Below are positions 1 to 6,052 of a stretch of DNA of 6,926 nucleotides, piece by piece. The DNA comes from Gemmatimonadota bacterium (GTDB taxonomy: Bacteria; Gemmatimonadota; Gemmatimonadetes; Gemmatimonadales; Gemmatimonadaceae). Numbering within the stretch: the first letter of the stretch is position 1; each line of letters starts with the position of its first letter. The stretch spans positions 1 through 6,926 of the forward strand of contig JAQBQC010000071.1 of NCBI GenBank assembly GCA_028287205.1, read 5' to 3'. The notes below the pieces were generated by a model. It ran no database searches, was not told the origin of the DNA, and worked only from the letters and a program-made list of their open reading frames with translations. The position numbers and the translations under genes are program-made.

Positions 1-1000
1 CCGTGCCCGACGGACGACGGTACTCGTTCGCCGGCGACGACCACTGCGCCCACTTGAGCCGCCGGCGCAGCGACGTCTGGATGCGAGCGGCGTCGAGCCG
101 GTGCGCCGCGAGCGCGCGATCGATCGCGCCCGATACCGCCTCCAGATCCTTCGGATACAGCAGCAGATCGCACCCGGCATCGAGCGCGCGAATCGCCGCC
201 TCTTCCTCGCCGTGCTCCGCGATCGCGCCCTCCATGATCATCGCATCCGTCACGATGAGGCCATCGAAGCGCATCTGCTGGCGCAGCAGCCATTGCAGCA
301 TCTCGCGCGACATCGTCGCCGGCGCGCCGCTCGCGTCCAGCGCCGGATACGACACGTGCGCCGTCATCACACCGGCTACGCCCGCCTCGATCGCCGCACG
401 AAACGGCGCAAGATCGTGCTCCATCAGCTCGGCCCGCGACGCGTCCACCACCGGCAACCCCGAGTGCGAGTCGCTGCGCGTGCGCCCGTGTCCCGGAAAG
501 TGTTTCGCGCATGCGAGCACGCCCTCTGCCTGGCACGCCTGGATCCACGCCTGCGCGAGGATCGCGACACGCCGCGCGTCGCTACCGAGCGAGCGAGTGC
601 CGACGATCGGATTCTCGGGCACGATGTCGAGATCGCAGACGGGCGCGAGATCCCAGTTGAGCCCGAGCGTGCGCGCCTCGCGCGCGGTGAGACGTGCCGC
701 ACGGCGCACCGCATCCGCATCGTCGAGGGAGGCGATCGCTGCGAGCGGCGGGAGTCCCGTCGCACCGGTGAACTGCTGCCCTGCGCCGCGCTCGAGATCC
801 GCGGCGATGAGCAGCGGCACGCGCGATTTCTGCCGCAGCTCCTTCGTGAGCGCGCGCACGCGCTCCTGCTCACCACCGAACAGAATGAATCCGCCCACGC
901 CCAGCGCGAGCGCCTTGTCGATCGCCGCCCGCTCCGCCTCGAAGCCGTGATTCGCATCCCAGCGAATGGCGGGGAGCAGGAGTGCGGTCGAGGCGCTCAT
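1..1000 (-). CDS. nagZ: Beta-N-acetylhexosaminidase, GH3 family (NagZ-like), 3' end cut by window edge
   Basis: The minus-strand frame is open from the ATG at 1000 to the left edge, giving 333 residues with no stop in the window. It is a glycoside hydrolase family 3 domain. Residues 63-72 read PLLIAADLER, typical of the first conserved strand. KHFPGHG is at 166-172, followed by the Asp177-Ser-His179 dyad that serves as general acid/base in NagZ. The probable nucleophile is Asp252 in LIVTDAMIMEGA. In the family, NagZ removes GlcNAc from GlcNAc-anhydroMurNAc muropeptides through a covalent intermediate. There is no signal peptide, so I infer cytoplasmic action. The ATG overlaps the anmK stop as ATGA, with no clear Shine-Dalgarno sequence, so coupling is likely. 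E. coli NagZ is about 340 residues. Here the barrel is complete and the chain continues past the edge, so this may be a longer GH3 enzyme with a second domain. Specificity for muropeptides rests mainly on the operon context. Confidence 0.93.
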   Translation of the reverse strand, partial: MSASTALLLPAIRWDANHGFEAERAAIDKALALGVGGFILFGGEQERVRALTKELRQKSRVPLLIAADLERGAGQQFTGATGLPPLAAIASLDDADAVRRAARLTAREARTLGLNWDLAPVCDLDIVPENPIVGTRSLGSDARRVAILAQAWIQACQAEGVLACAKHFPGHGRTRSDSHSGLPVVDASRAELMEHDLAPFRAAIEAGVAGVMTAHVSYPALDASGAPATMSREMLQWLLRQQMRFDGLIVTDAMIMEGAIAEHGEEEAAIRALDAGCDLLLYPKDLEAVSGAIDRALAAHRLDAARIQTSLRRRLKWAQWSSPANEYRRPSGT

Positions 1001-2157
1001 GCGGGCGTCAGCTTGCCGAGCACGCGAGGTCCGCGCGCCCCCGTGGCGGCCGCAATGTTCGCCGCGCGGCGATCGAGAAAGAGTCGCCCGAGGAATGCAA
1101 AGGCGACGGCCTCCTTCGCATCACCGTCGAAAAAGACGGTGTCGAATGTCTTGACCGGCAGCGGCGCGAGCGCGGTGGTGAGCGCCGCCACGAGCGCCGG
1201 ATTGCGCGCGCCGCCGCCGGAGAGCACCACGTCGGCTACCGGCGCGGTAACGAAGCGGCGATACGCATCCGCAATGGATCGCGCGGTGAAGGAAACCGCC
1301 GTCGCGATGATGTCTTCGTTCGTCGCTGTAGCGCTCGCGGCGCGGCAGCGCTCGATGAAGCGCGCGATGTACGCGCGGTTGAAGAGCTCGCGCCCGGTGG
1401 ACTTCGGCGGCGGCGATGCGAAGTACGGCTCGCTCAGCGAATCGCTGACGACGCTCTCGATCGCCGTGCCGCGCAGCGCGAGCGCCCCGTCCACATCGTA
1501 CGCGAGCCCCGGCGAGACCGTGCGCACGACGCCGTCGATGATCGCGACGCCCGGACCCGTGTCGAACGCGACGACGGACGCCTCCACGCCGCGCGGCGGC
1601 ACGGCGCTCACGTTGGCGATCCCTCCAATGTTCTGCAGCGCACGCCATTCCGCGTCGGCGCCGAAGAGCAGGCGGTCCGCGATCGCCACGAGAGGGGCGC
1701 CCTGCCCGCCCGCCGCCACGTCGCGCACGCGGAAATCGGAGATCACATCCACGCCCGCCCGCTCGGCGATCACCGCGCTCTGCCCGATCTGCCACGTCGC
1801 GAGGGGCGCCTCGTGCCAGATCGTGTGCCCGTGCGACGCGATCGCGCGCACATCGCGCGGCACCAGCCCGGCGGCGCCGATCACCGCGAGCGCCGCGTCG
1901 GCGAGCCATGCGCCGAGCTCGAAGTCGAGGCGCGCGAGCTTGGCGAGCGATGCGCCGTCCAGCGCGCGCAAGAGCCGATCGCGCTGCGCGCTCGCGTACG
2001 GCTGCTCGTGATACGCGAGCAGCGTCGCGCTCGGCGATTCCGCGCGCTCGCCTTCGAAGCGCACTGCGGCGGCGGAGATGCCGTCCGCGGAGGTGCCCGA
2101 CATCAGCCCCACGAGCACGTTGCTCCGCGTCGTGCCGCTCGCGCGATCATCGCTCAC
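997..2157 (-). CDS. anmK: Anhydro-N-acetylmuramic acid kinase
   Basis: 386 residues, close to the usual 365-390 for AnmK. The enzyme hydrolyses the 1,6-anhydro bond of anhydro-MurNAc and phosphorylates O6, giving MurNAc-6-phosphate for MurQ. The ASKHA-fold kinase motifs appear in order: GLMSGTSADG at 17-26 (phosphate-binding loop), HGHTIWHE at 109-116, DFRVRDVAAGGQGAPL from 141, NIGGIANVS at 176-184, FDTGPG at 198-203 (Asp199 is the expected catalytic base), STGRELFN at 253-260, SGGGARNP at 313-320, and KEAVAFAFLG near 348. One mild difference is His111, where many homologues have Gln in HGQTVWH. The start is a GTG whose last two bases overlap the murQ stop (GTGA). The next in-frame ATG falls inside the phosphate loop and is too late. 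No ribosome binding site is visible, consistent with coupling to murQ. The stop overlaps the nagZ start by four bases. Confidence 0.97.
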   Translation of the reverse strand: MSDDRASGTTRSNVLVGLMSGTSADGISAAAVRFEGERAESPSATLLAYHEQPYASAQRDRLLRALDGASLAKLARLDFELGAWLADAALAVIGAAGLVPRDVRAIASHGHTIWHEAPLATWQIGQSAVIAERAGVDVISDFRVRDVAAGGQGAPLVAIADRLLFGADAEWRALQNIGGIANVSAVPPRGVEASVVAFDTGPGVAIIDGVVRTVSPGLAYDVDGALALRGTAIESVVSDSLSEPYFASPPPKSTGRELFNRAYIARFIERCRAASATATNEDIIATAVSFTARSIADAYRRFVTAPVADVVLSGGGARNPALVAALTTALAPLPVKTFDTVFFDGDAKEAVAFAFLGRLFLDRRAANIAAATGARGPRVLGKLTPA

Positions 2158-3077
2158 TCGACCGGTGGCGGTGCGTGAGGCAGCACCCGTCGCACGACAC
2201 CGCCCGCCTCGCGCAGCGCGCGCTCTGCATCGTCGCGCGAGAAGTCGCGCTGCTGCATCACGATCGCGGTGCGCACGCTTCCGCCCGCACGATCGATGAG
2301 CTGGCGCGCTACCTCGCGCTCCGCGCCGGTCACCTCCATCACGATGCGCTCGCCCCGATCGACGAGCTTCGCGCTCATCGCGCGCAGGTCAACCATGAGG
2401 TTGCCGAAGGTCTTGCCGATCCGAATCATCGCGCCGGTGGAGATCGCATTGAGCACGAGCTTCGTCGCCGTCCCTGCCTTCATGCGAGTCGAGCCCGTCA
2501 CGGGCTCGGCGCCCGTGATCGGAAGGATCGCCACGTCCACGAGGTCGAGCACCGATTGCGCGGGCGGCGAGCAGGCCAGGATCCCCGTGTGCGCACCGAG
2601 CGCGGAGGCGCGCTCGAGCGCTCCGCGAACGTACGGCGTGGTTCCCGAGGCGGCGATGCCGAGCACGAAGTCACGCGGGCCAACCAGATGCGCGGTCATC
2701 GCATCCGCACCATCGGAGGCGACGTCCTCCGCGCCCTCCTGCGACTGCGTGAGCGCCGGAAGGCCGCCCGCAATGATTCCCTGCACCATCTCGGGATCGG
2801 TGCCGAAGGTTGGCGGGCATTCGCTCGCGTCGAGCACGCCAAGCCGCCCCGAGGTGCCCGCGCCCACGTAAAAGAGGCGCCCACCCGCTCGAAATGCTTG
2901 CTCGGCGAGCTCGATCGCGCGCGCAATGGCCTCACGCTGGGTTGCCACGGCGTCGAGTACAAAACGGTCTTCGGCATGCAGCAGATCGACTATCTCGCGG
3001 GGGGTGGCGAGATCGATGTCCGCGGTGCGGGGATTTCGTCGCTCGGTGAGGCGAGGATCGGAGTGCGACGCAGTCAC
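2154..3077 (-). CDS. murQ: N-acetylmuramic acid 6-phosphate etherase
   Basis: 307 residues (E. coli MurQ is 298). It cleaves the D-lactyl ether of MurNAc-6-P to give GlcNAc-6-P and D-lactate, the last dedicated step of wall amino-sugar recycling. The N-terminal TERRNP (11-16) is characteristic. The SIS sugar-phosphate domain contains GRLFYVGAGTSGRLGVLD (66-83), followed by ASECPPTFG (84-92). Glu86 and Glu117 (in EGAED) match the two catalytic glutamates known at 83 and 114 in E. coli. EPVTGSTRMKAGTATK (191-206) and GNLMVD (225-230) complete the fold, and a helical tail follows. It is the first gene of the operon. The GTG start is the only candidate: no ATG, GTG or TTG lies in frame upstream, and TERRNP must be kept near the N-terminus. 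The Shine-Dalgarno is weak (GAG three bases away). The stop overlaps anmK by four bases. Confidence 0.97.
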   Translation of the reverse strand: MTASHSDPRLTERRNPRTADIDLATPREIVDLLHAEDRFVLDAVATQREAIARAIELAEQAFRAGGRLFYVGAGTSGRLGVLDASECPPTFGTDPEMVQGIIAGGLPALTQSQEGAEDVASDGADAMTAHLVGPRDFVLGIAASGTTPYVRGALERASALGAHTGILACSPPAQSVLDLVDVAILPITGAEPVTGSTRMKAGTATKLVLNAISTGAMIRIGKTFGNLMVDLRAMSAKLVDRGERIVMEVTGAEREVARQLIDRAGGSVRTAIVMQQRDFSRDDAERALREAGGVVRRVLPHAPPPVE

Positions 3078-3098
3078 GTACTCGATTGGGGTGAGGAG

Positions 3099-3115
3099 GT
3101 GACGCGACGCGTCAC
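3099..3115. promoter_or_regulatory. Perfect 17-base palindrome, candidate shared operator
   Basis: GTGACGCG-A-CGCGTCAC is a perfect inverted repeat with 8-base arms around one central A. It lies in the 95-base gap between divergently read murQ and the transpeptidase gene. If the proposed promoters are right, it covers about +4 to +20 of the murQ promoter and about -35 to -19 of the other, so one bound protein could block both. The arms are too close to form an RNA hairpin with a large loop, which favours a protein-binding site. I cannot name the regulator. The spacing (GTGA-N9-TCAC) does not fit CRP. Confidence 0.5.
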
Positions 3116-3127
3116 GCGGGCTAACTT
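3099..3127 (+). promoter_or_regulatory. Weak candidate promoter for the transpeptidase gene
   Basis: GTGACG (3099-3104), 17 bases, then TAACTT (3122-3127) is the best sigma70-like pair upstream of the GTG start at 3173. The -35 matches four of six positions and the -10 only three. It would give a leader of about 39 bases. The -35 hexamer lies inside the 17-base palindrome. Another sigma factor is possible. Confidence 0.25.
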
Positions 3128-3152
3128 ATGCCGCGTCGCGCGCCAGTAGCAA
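3125..3152 (-). promoter_or_regulatory. Candidate sigma70-type promoter for murQ-anmK-nagZ
   Basis: Read on the minus strand, TTGCTA (3152-3147) and CATAAG (3130-3125) are separated by 16 bases. Each hexamer matches the sigma70 consensus at four of six positions. Transcription would begin near 3118 and leave a leader of about 40 bases before the murQ GTG. This is a match by eye. The region is short and GC-rich, which makes the AT-containing hexamers stand out, but no experiment supports it. Confidence 0.4.
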
Positions 3153-3162
3153 GAGATTTTAC

Positions 3163-3169
3163 AGGAGAG
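3163..3169 (+). promoter_or_regulatory. Ribosome binding site that fixes the GTG start at 3173
   Basis: AGGAGAG with its GGAG core at 3164-3167 stands five bases before the GTG at 3173-3175. No comparable motif stands at the right distance before the in-frame ATG at 3128; the stronger AGGAGGTGA near 3095-3103 is about 25 bases from that ATG. The GTG start also leaves a compact lipoprotein signal. Both points favour the shorter protein. Confidence 0.75.
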
Positions 3170-3172
3170 TTC

Positions 3173-5008
3173 GTGCCTCGACAGCCAGGAATCGGGAAGC
3201 GCACGATTGGTGTGATCGCGGTCACCGCCGGAGCTCTGCTGATCTCCTGTCACCCGGCGAAGCGCACGACCAGCGCTCCCGTTCCCACTACGCTCCCCAA
3301 CACACCGGTCTCGATGAGCGCTGCCAAGGCGGCTCAGGCGATCGCGGACACTGCCCGCATCCCACTTCCGGGTGCGTGGCCGCTCTCGGGCGTCAACAAC
3401 ACGGCGGTCGCGCCGCGCACGATGGTCGCGAGCAACAGCGCGCTCGCGAGCGAAGCCGGGCTCGAGATTCTCCGCGAGGGCGGCAACGCGGTCGACGCCG
3501 CCGTCGCGACGGGATTCGCGCTTGCCGTCACCCACCCCGAAGCGGGCAATCTCGGCGGCGGCGGCTACATGCTCATCCGCCTCAACGACGGCCGCTCCTT
3601 CGCTCTCGACTATCGAGAGGTCGCCCCGCTCGCATCGACGCGCGACATGTTCCTGGACGCGAAGGGGCGCGTGACCGACAGGAGCCAGGTGGGGCATCTC
3701 GCGTCCGGCGTGCCCGGATCCGTGGAGGGGCTCACGACGGCGCTCGCGCGGTACGGCACGATGCCCCTCCTGAGGGTCATGGCGCCCGCGATTCGGCTGG
3801 CCGACAGCGGATTCACGGTGGACAATGCGCTCGCGGAGTCCATCCGCGGAAATTCCGAGCGGATCGCACCGTTCGCTGGAGCCGCGGTGTTCATGCCGAA
3901 CGGCCAGCCGCTGGCGGTCGGCGCCATGCTCAGGCAGCCCGCGCTCGCGAACACACTTCGCGCGATCGCCGCCAACGGCGCGGCCGCGTTCTACACGGGG
4001 CCGATCGCCGACGCGATCGTCGCGGAAATGCAGAAGGGCGGCGGCATCATCACGAAGGATGATCTCGCCCGCTACGCTCCGCACTGGCGAGCGCCGCTCA
4101 CGGGCACCTATCGCGGCTACAGGCTGCTCGTGATGCCGCCGTCGTCATCCGGAGGGATCTCCGTGCTCGAGACGCTCAACATCCTCGAGCAGTTCAAGCC
4201 CACCCGGGCCGGGAGCGCGCTGAGCTACCATCTCATGGCGGAGGCGCTGCGGCGTGCATTCATCGATCGAAACACGAAGCTCGGCGATCCCGCGTTCGTG
4301 CACGTGAACGTCACGCAGCTCACGAGCAAGGCATACGCGCGCGATCGCGCGGCCTCCATCGACGTCGAGCACGCGTCACGGACGGGCATATTCGCCGGCA
4401 CGAAGTCGGAAGGCGTCAACACCACACACTACTCGGTGGTGGACGAGCACGGGAACTCCGTTGCGACGACGACGACGCTCAACGATCTCTACGGGTCGGG
4501 CGTGTACGTAGCGGCCGCTGGATTCTTTCTCAACGATGAGATGGACGACTTTGCGGCGCGACCGGGACAGCCGAACATGTTCGGGCTGGTGCAGGGCGAG
4601 CAGAACGCGATCGCGCCGGGCAAGCGAATGCTCAGCGCGATGTCGCCGACGATCATCGTCGATCCGAAGGGACAGCTGCTCATGGTGCTCGGCTCTCGCG
4701 GCGGCCCGCGCATCATCACGAGCGTCGCACAGGTGATCGTGAACGTGATCGATCATCACATGACGTATGCCGACGCGGTGTCGGAGCCGCGCATCCACCA
4801 TCAGGCATGGCCCGACGAGCTGCGCTACGAGCCCAACGGCCTGAGCCTCGCCACGGTGGATACGCTGCGCGCGATGGGCCACAAGATCGAGGCGGCCACA
4901 TTCGCGCCGGGCGGCTACGTTGGCCGCGTGATCATGGTGGGGCGGGTCGACGACGGCTGGGAAGGCATCGTGGATCCGCGTACCAGCGGGGGCGCCACGG
5001 GATACTAG
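3173..5008 (+). CDS. ggt: Gamma-glutamyltranspeptidase, predicted lipoprotein
   Basis: 611 residues from the GTG start. The enzyme hydrolyses or transfers gamma-glutamyl groups, for example from glutathione, and matures by self-cleavage into two subunits. A basic start (PRQPGIGKR), a hydrophobic stretch and the lipobox LISC (Cys26) predict a lipid-anchored exported protein, followed by a Ser/Thr/Pro linker to about residue 60. The large subunit has LDYREVAP, with Arg148 equivalent to E. coli Arg114. The small subunit would begin at Thr417 in NTTHYSVVD, the autocatalytic nucleophile. The stretch from this Thr through TTTTLNDLYG fits the family signature. Asn437, the MDDF Asp459, the lid-loop segment (PGQPN...) and Gly510-Gly511 in GSRGGPRII are kept. 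Two differences from E. coli are Ala489, where Ser463 binds the gamma-glutamyl carboxylate, and Phe470 for lid residue Tyr444. The gene is divergent from murQ and ends before a hairpin. A related acylase activity cannot be excluded. Confidence 0.95.
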   Translation: MPRQPGIGKRTIGVIAVTAGALLISCHPAKRTTSAPVPTTLPNTPVSMSAAKAAQAIADTARIPLPGAWPLSGVNNTAVAPRTMVASNSALASEAGLEILREGGNAVDAAVATGFALAVTHPEAGNLGGGGYMLIRLNDGRSFALDYREVAPLASTRDMFLDAKGRVTDRSQVGHLASGVPGSVEGLTTALARYGTMPLLRVMAPAIRLADSGFTVDNALAESIRGNSERIAPFAGAAVFMPNGQPLAVGAMLRQPALANTLRAIAANGAAAFYTGPIADAIVAEMQKGGGIITKDDLARYAPHWRAPLTGTYRGYRLLVMPPSSSGGISVLETLNILEQFKPTRAGSALSYHLMAEALRRAFIDRNTKLGDPAFVHVNVTQLTSKAYARDRAASIDVEHASRTGIFAGTKSEGVNTTHYSVVDEHGNSVATTTTLNDLYGSGVYVAAAGFFLNDEMDDFAARPGQPNMFGLVQGEQNAIAPGKRMLSAMSPTIIVDPKGQLLMVLGSRGGPRIITSVAQVIVNVIDHHMTYADAVSEPRIHHQAWPDELRYEPNGLSLATVDTLRAMGHKIEAATFAPGGYVGRVIMVGRVDDGWEGIVDPRTSGGATGY

Positions 5009-5015
5009 CCGGGCG

Positions 5016-5065
5016 CGCTGGCGACACGCTCGCGACGGCCGGGGCCGCGCGAGCGTGCGCCGGTG
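5016..5065. terminator. Long hairpin between convergent genes, probable bidirectional terminator
   Basis: The core stem is 5025-5034 paired with 5048-5057 (CACGCTCGCG / CGCGAGCGTG). It continues inward as 5036-5040 with 5043-5047 (CGGCC / GGCCG) after a single bulged A at 5035, and outward as 5020-5023 with 5058-5061 (GGCG / CGCC) after a bulged A at 5024. That makes 19 Watson-Crick pairs. Outward of 5020 and 5061, two further GC pairs alternate with G-U wobbles to about 5016/5065. It begins eight bases after the transpeptidase stop and ends four bases from the lipoprotein stop, so it can fold in both transcripts. No T-run follows on either side, so it is not a classical intrinsic terminator; it may act as a 3' end stabiliser or a terminator of high-GC type. 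Confidence 0.7.
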
Positions 5066-5068
5066 ATG

Positions 5069-5944
5069 CTACTCGCTCTGGATCTGGGCGGGCGCGTTCA
5101 GGTGGATCTTGATGTTTCCGCCCACCGGCACGCAGCCGTCGTAGCCCGCCGTTCCCATCGCGACCGCGGTACCGGCCGCAGCACCCGTGGCCGCGCCGAT
5201 CACCGTGCTCTTGGTGCTGTGTCCGATGATCTGCCCGATGATGCCGCCGATCACCGCGCCACCGCCAACCTTCGCGACGTCCGACTTCGTGCTGGCATTG
5301 CGAACCTTCTCGACATCCACGTGATCGATCGTGGCATCGATCGGGAAGCTCTTGTCGCCCCACGTCAGATTCGTGACATCGAAGGTCATCTGAATCGGGT
5401 CGCCGGTCTTGCCGCTCTGCTTGAGCTGCGACACCGCGATCACTGCCTTCGCGCCGGACGGGATCGTGACACCGTTGCTTCCCGTAACCGCCTGGTTGAC
5501 CGTGGCGGTGAACTTGTCGCCGACATGATTCGTGTTCGTGCACACACGCTGGGTGGAGCTGAGATCGAGTGCAGTGCCGCTTGCGACGGTGCCGACTGCT
5601 GCTTCACTGCCGGCCTTTCCGCGCACTACCGTGTTGCCGCTGGCCGTCGTCGTCGGCCCCGCGGGCGCGGCCGGCGCCGCGGATGTTCCCGTTGCCGGAT
5701 TCCTGCGCGTACGCGCCGGTGCGGGCGCTGGGGCGGGCGCGGGCGCGGCTGCAGGAGCCGCGGCGGGAGCCGGCGGCGCATCGTTGAGCTGAGGCTGCGC
5801 CGCTGAATCGCGATTGGCCATCTGGAGATCGCGCGCATACGCGGTGGAGTCCTGCGCGAGCTGCGCGCTGTCCGACTTCTTGCAAGCGCCCATCAAAAGC
5901 GCGGACGTCAGCGCGACGGGAGTGAGCCACCGGGTAATCGACAT
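5069..5944 (-). CDS. Predicted lipoprotein with Pro/Ala linker and glycine-zipper segment, function unknown
   Basis: 291 residues from the ATG at 5944, which has AAGGAG six bases upstream; ATGs further upstream at 6001 and 5992 lack this. The signal ends in ALLMGAC, and Cys21 is the probable lipidated residue; Met at -3 is slightly unusual. After a charged Gln/Asp/Ala stretch (to 55) comes a Pro/Ala linker (57-79, looser to 96). Residues about 103-210 form a beta-rich domain with GTVASGTAL, HVGDKFTATVNQAV and GVTIPSGAKAVIAV. This resembles the two aGt...iPaGs strands of TrbI/VirB10-like proteins, a resemblance by pattern only. A GxxxG ladder follows (Gly229, 233, 237, 241, then 250, 254, 258), as in glycine-zipper envelope proteins. 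Cys135 and Cys271 could form a disulfide. I infer an envelope protein whose zipper sits in or on a membrane. The gene is convergent with the transpeptidase gene and divergent from the kinase. Confidence 0.85.
   Translation of the reverse strand: MSITRWLTPVALTSALLMGACKKSDSAQLAQDSTAYARDLQMANRDSAAQPQLNDAPPAPAAAPAAAPAPAPAPAPARTRRNPATGTSAAPAAPAGPTTTASGNTVVRGKAGSEAAVGTVASGTALDLSSTQRVCTNTNHVGDKFTATVNQAVTGSNGVTIPSGAKAVIAVSQLKQSGKTGDPIQMTFDVTNLTWGDKSFPIDATIDHVDVEKVRNASTKSDVAKVGGGAVIGGIIGQIIGHSTKSTVIGAATGAAAGTAVAMGTAGYDGCVPVGGNIKIHLNAPAQIQSE
5708..5776 (-). repeat. Low-complexity Pro/Ala-coding tract
   Basis: This G/C-only-leaning tract encodes residues 57-79 of the lipoprotein, an alternation of Ala and Pro ending in PAPAPAPAPAR. 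Such linkers span periplasm or separate a lipid anchor from a folded domain. The repeat is imperfect at the DNA level, because codons vary, but it is the kind of tract whose length can differ between strains. Confidence 0.7.
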
Positions 5945-5950
5945 GTAAAG

Positions 5951-5956
5951 CTCCTT
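5951..5956 (-). promoter_or_regulatory. Ribosome binding site of the lipoprotein gene
   Basis: On the minus strand AAGGAG is followed by six bases and then ATG at 5944. This is the strongest Shine-Dalgarno in the window. It sets the start at MSITRWL, which directly gives a short basic n-region and a normal signal peptide. Confidence 0.85.
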
Positions 5957-6002
5957 CAGGTAGTGAGACACACTAAACAAGGCAATCCGCATGCCATGCA
6001 TG

Positions 6003-6015
6003 GGTTCGCCGAACC
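6003..6015. promoter_or_regulatory. Inverted repeat in the lipoprotein gene leader
   Basis: GGTTCG-C-CGAACC is a perfect palindrome with six-base arms, just downstream of the predicted start of transcription. As RNA it could form only a five-pair stem with a three-base loop. It joins two other small palindromes (GCATGCCATGC at 5989-5999 and CCATGCATGG at 5994-6003). It may be an operator or chance. Confidence 0.25.
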
Positions 6016-6025
6016 GCCACCACGG

Positions 6026-6034
6026 ATAATAGCA
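6026..6034 (-). promoter_or_regulatory. Extended -10 promoter of the lipoprotein gene
   Basis: On the minus strand TGCTATTAT fits the extended -10 (TGnTATAAT) at all but one base. The expected -35 position (6054-6049, GCTCCA) matches the consensus at only two of six bases. Transcription would start near 6019 and leave a leader of about 75 bases. The lack of a -35 suggests help from an activator, and a CRP/FNR-type palindrome lies exactly there. Confidence 0.5.
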
Positions 6035-6052
6035 TTCTGGCGTTCGATTGGA

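Noticed and set aside
101..2178. Long plus-strand open frames across the nagZ and anmK region
   Set aside because: They are Arg/Ala/Ser-rich translations opposite clear family proteins. High G+C makes stops rare, and none shows a motif or a plausible start.
3099..3115. CRP/FNR site in the murQ-ggt gap
   Set aside because: GTGA and TCAC are present, but the spacer is nine bases, not six, so this is a different operator type.
1908..3149. A plus-strand open frame of more than 400 codons opposite murQ
   Set aside because: Composition is dominated by Arg, Ala and His. The opposite strand carries MurQ with all catalytic motifs, so this is a shadow.
3128..3172. ATG at 3128 as start of the transpeptidase
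   Set aside because: It is in frame but has no ribosome binding site at proper distance and would add 15 residues before the signal peptide. The GTG at 3173 has AGGAGAG and a normal lipoprotein signal.
3074..4084. A minus-strand open frame of 336 codons opposite the transpeptidase gene
   Set aside because: It runs across the divergent promoter region and opposite conserved enzyme motifs, with no recognisable domain.
5009..5068. Small RNA or short gene between the convergent genes
   Set aside because: The 60 bases are fully used by the hairpin; there is no promoter or start signal.
5945..6001. ATG at 6001 as start of the lipoprotein
   Set aside because: It would place 19 residues before the signal peptide and read through the AAGGAG ribosome binding site. 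ATG 5944 is well spaced from that site.
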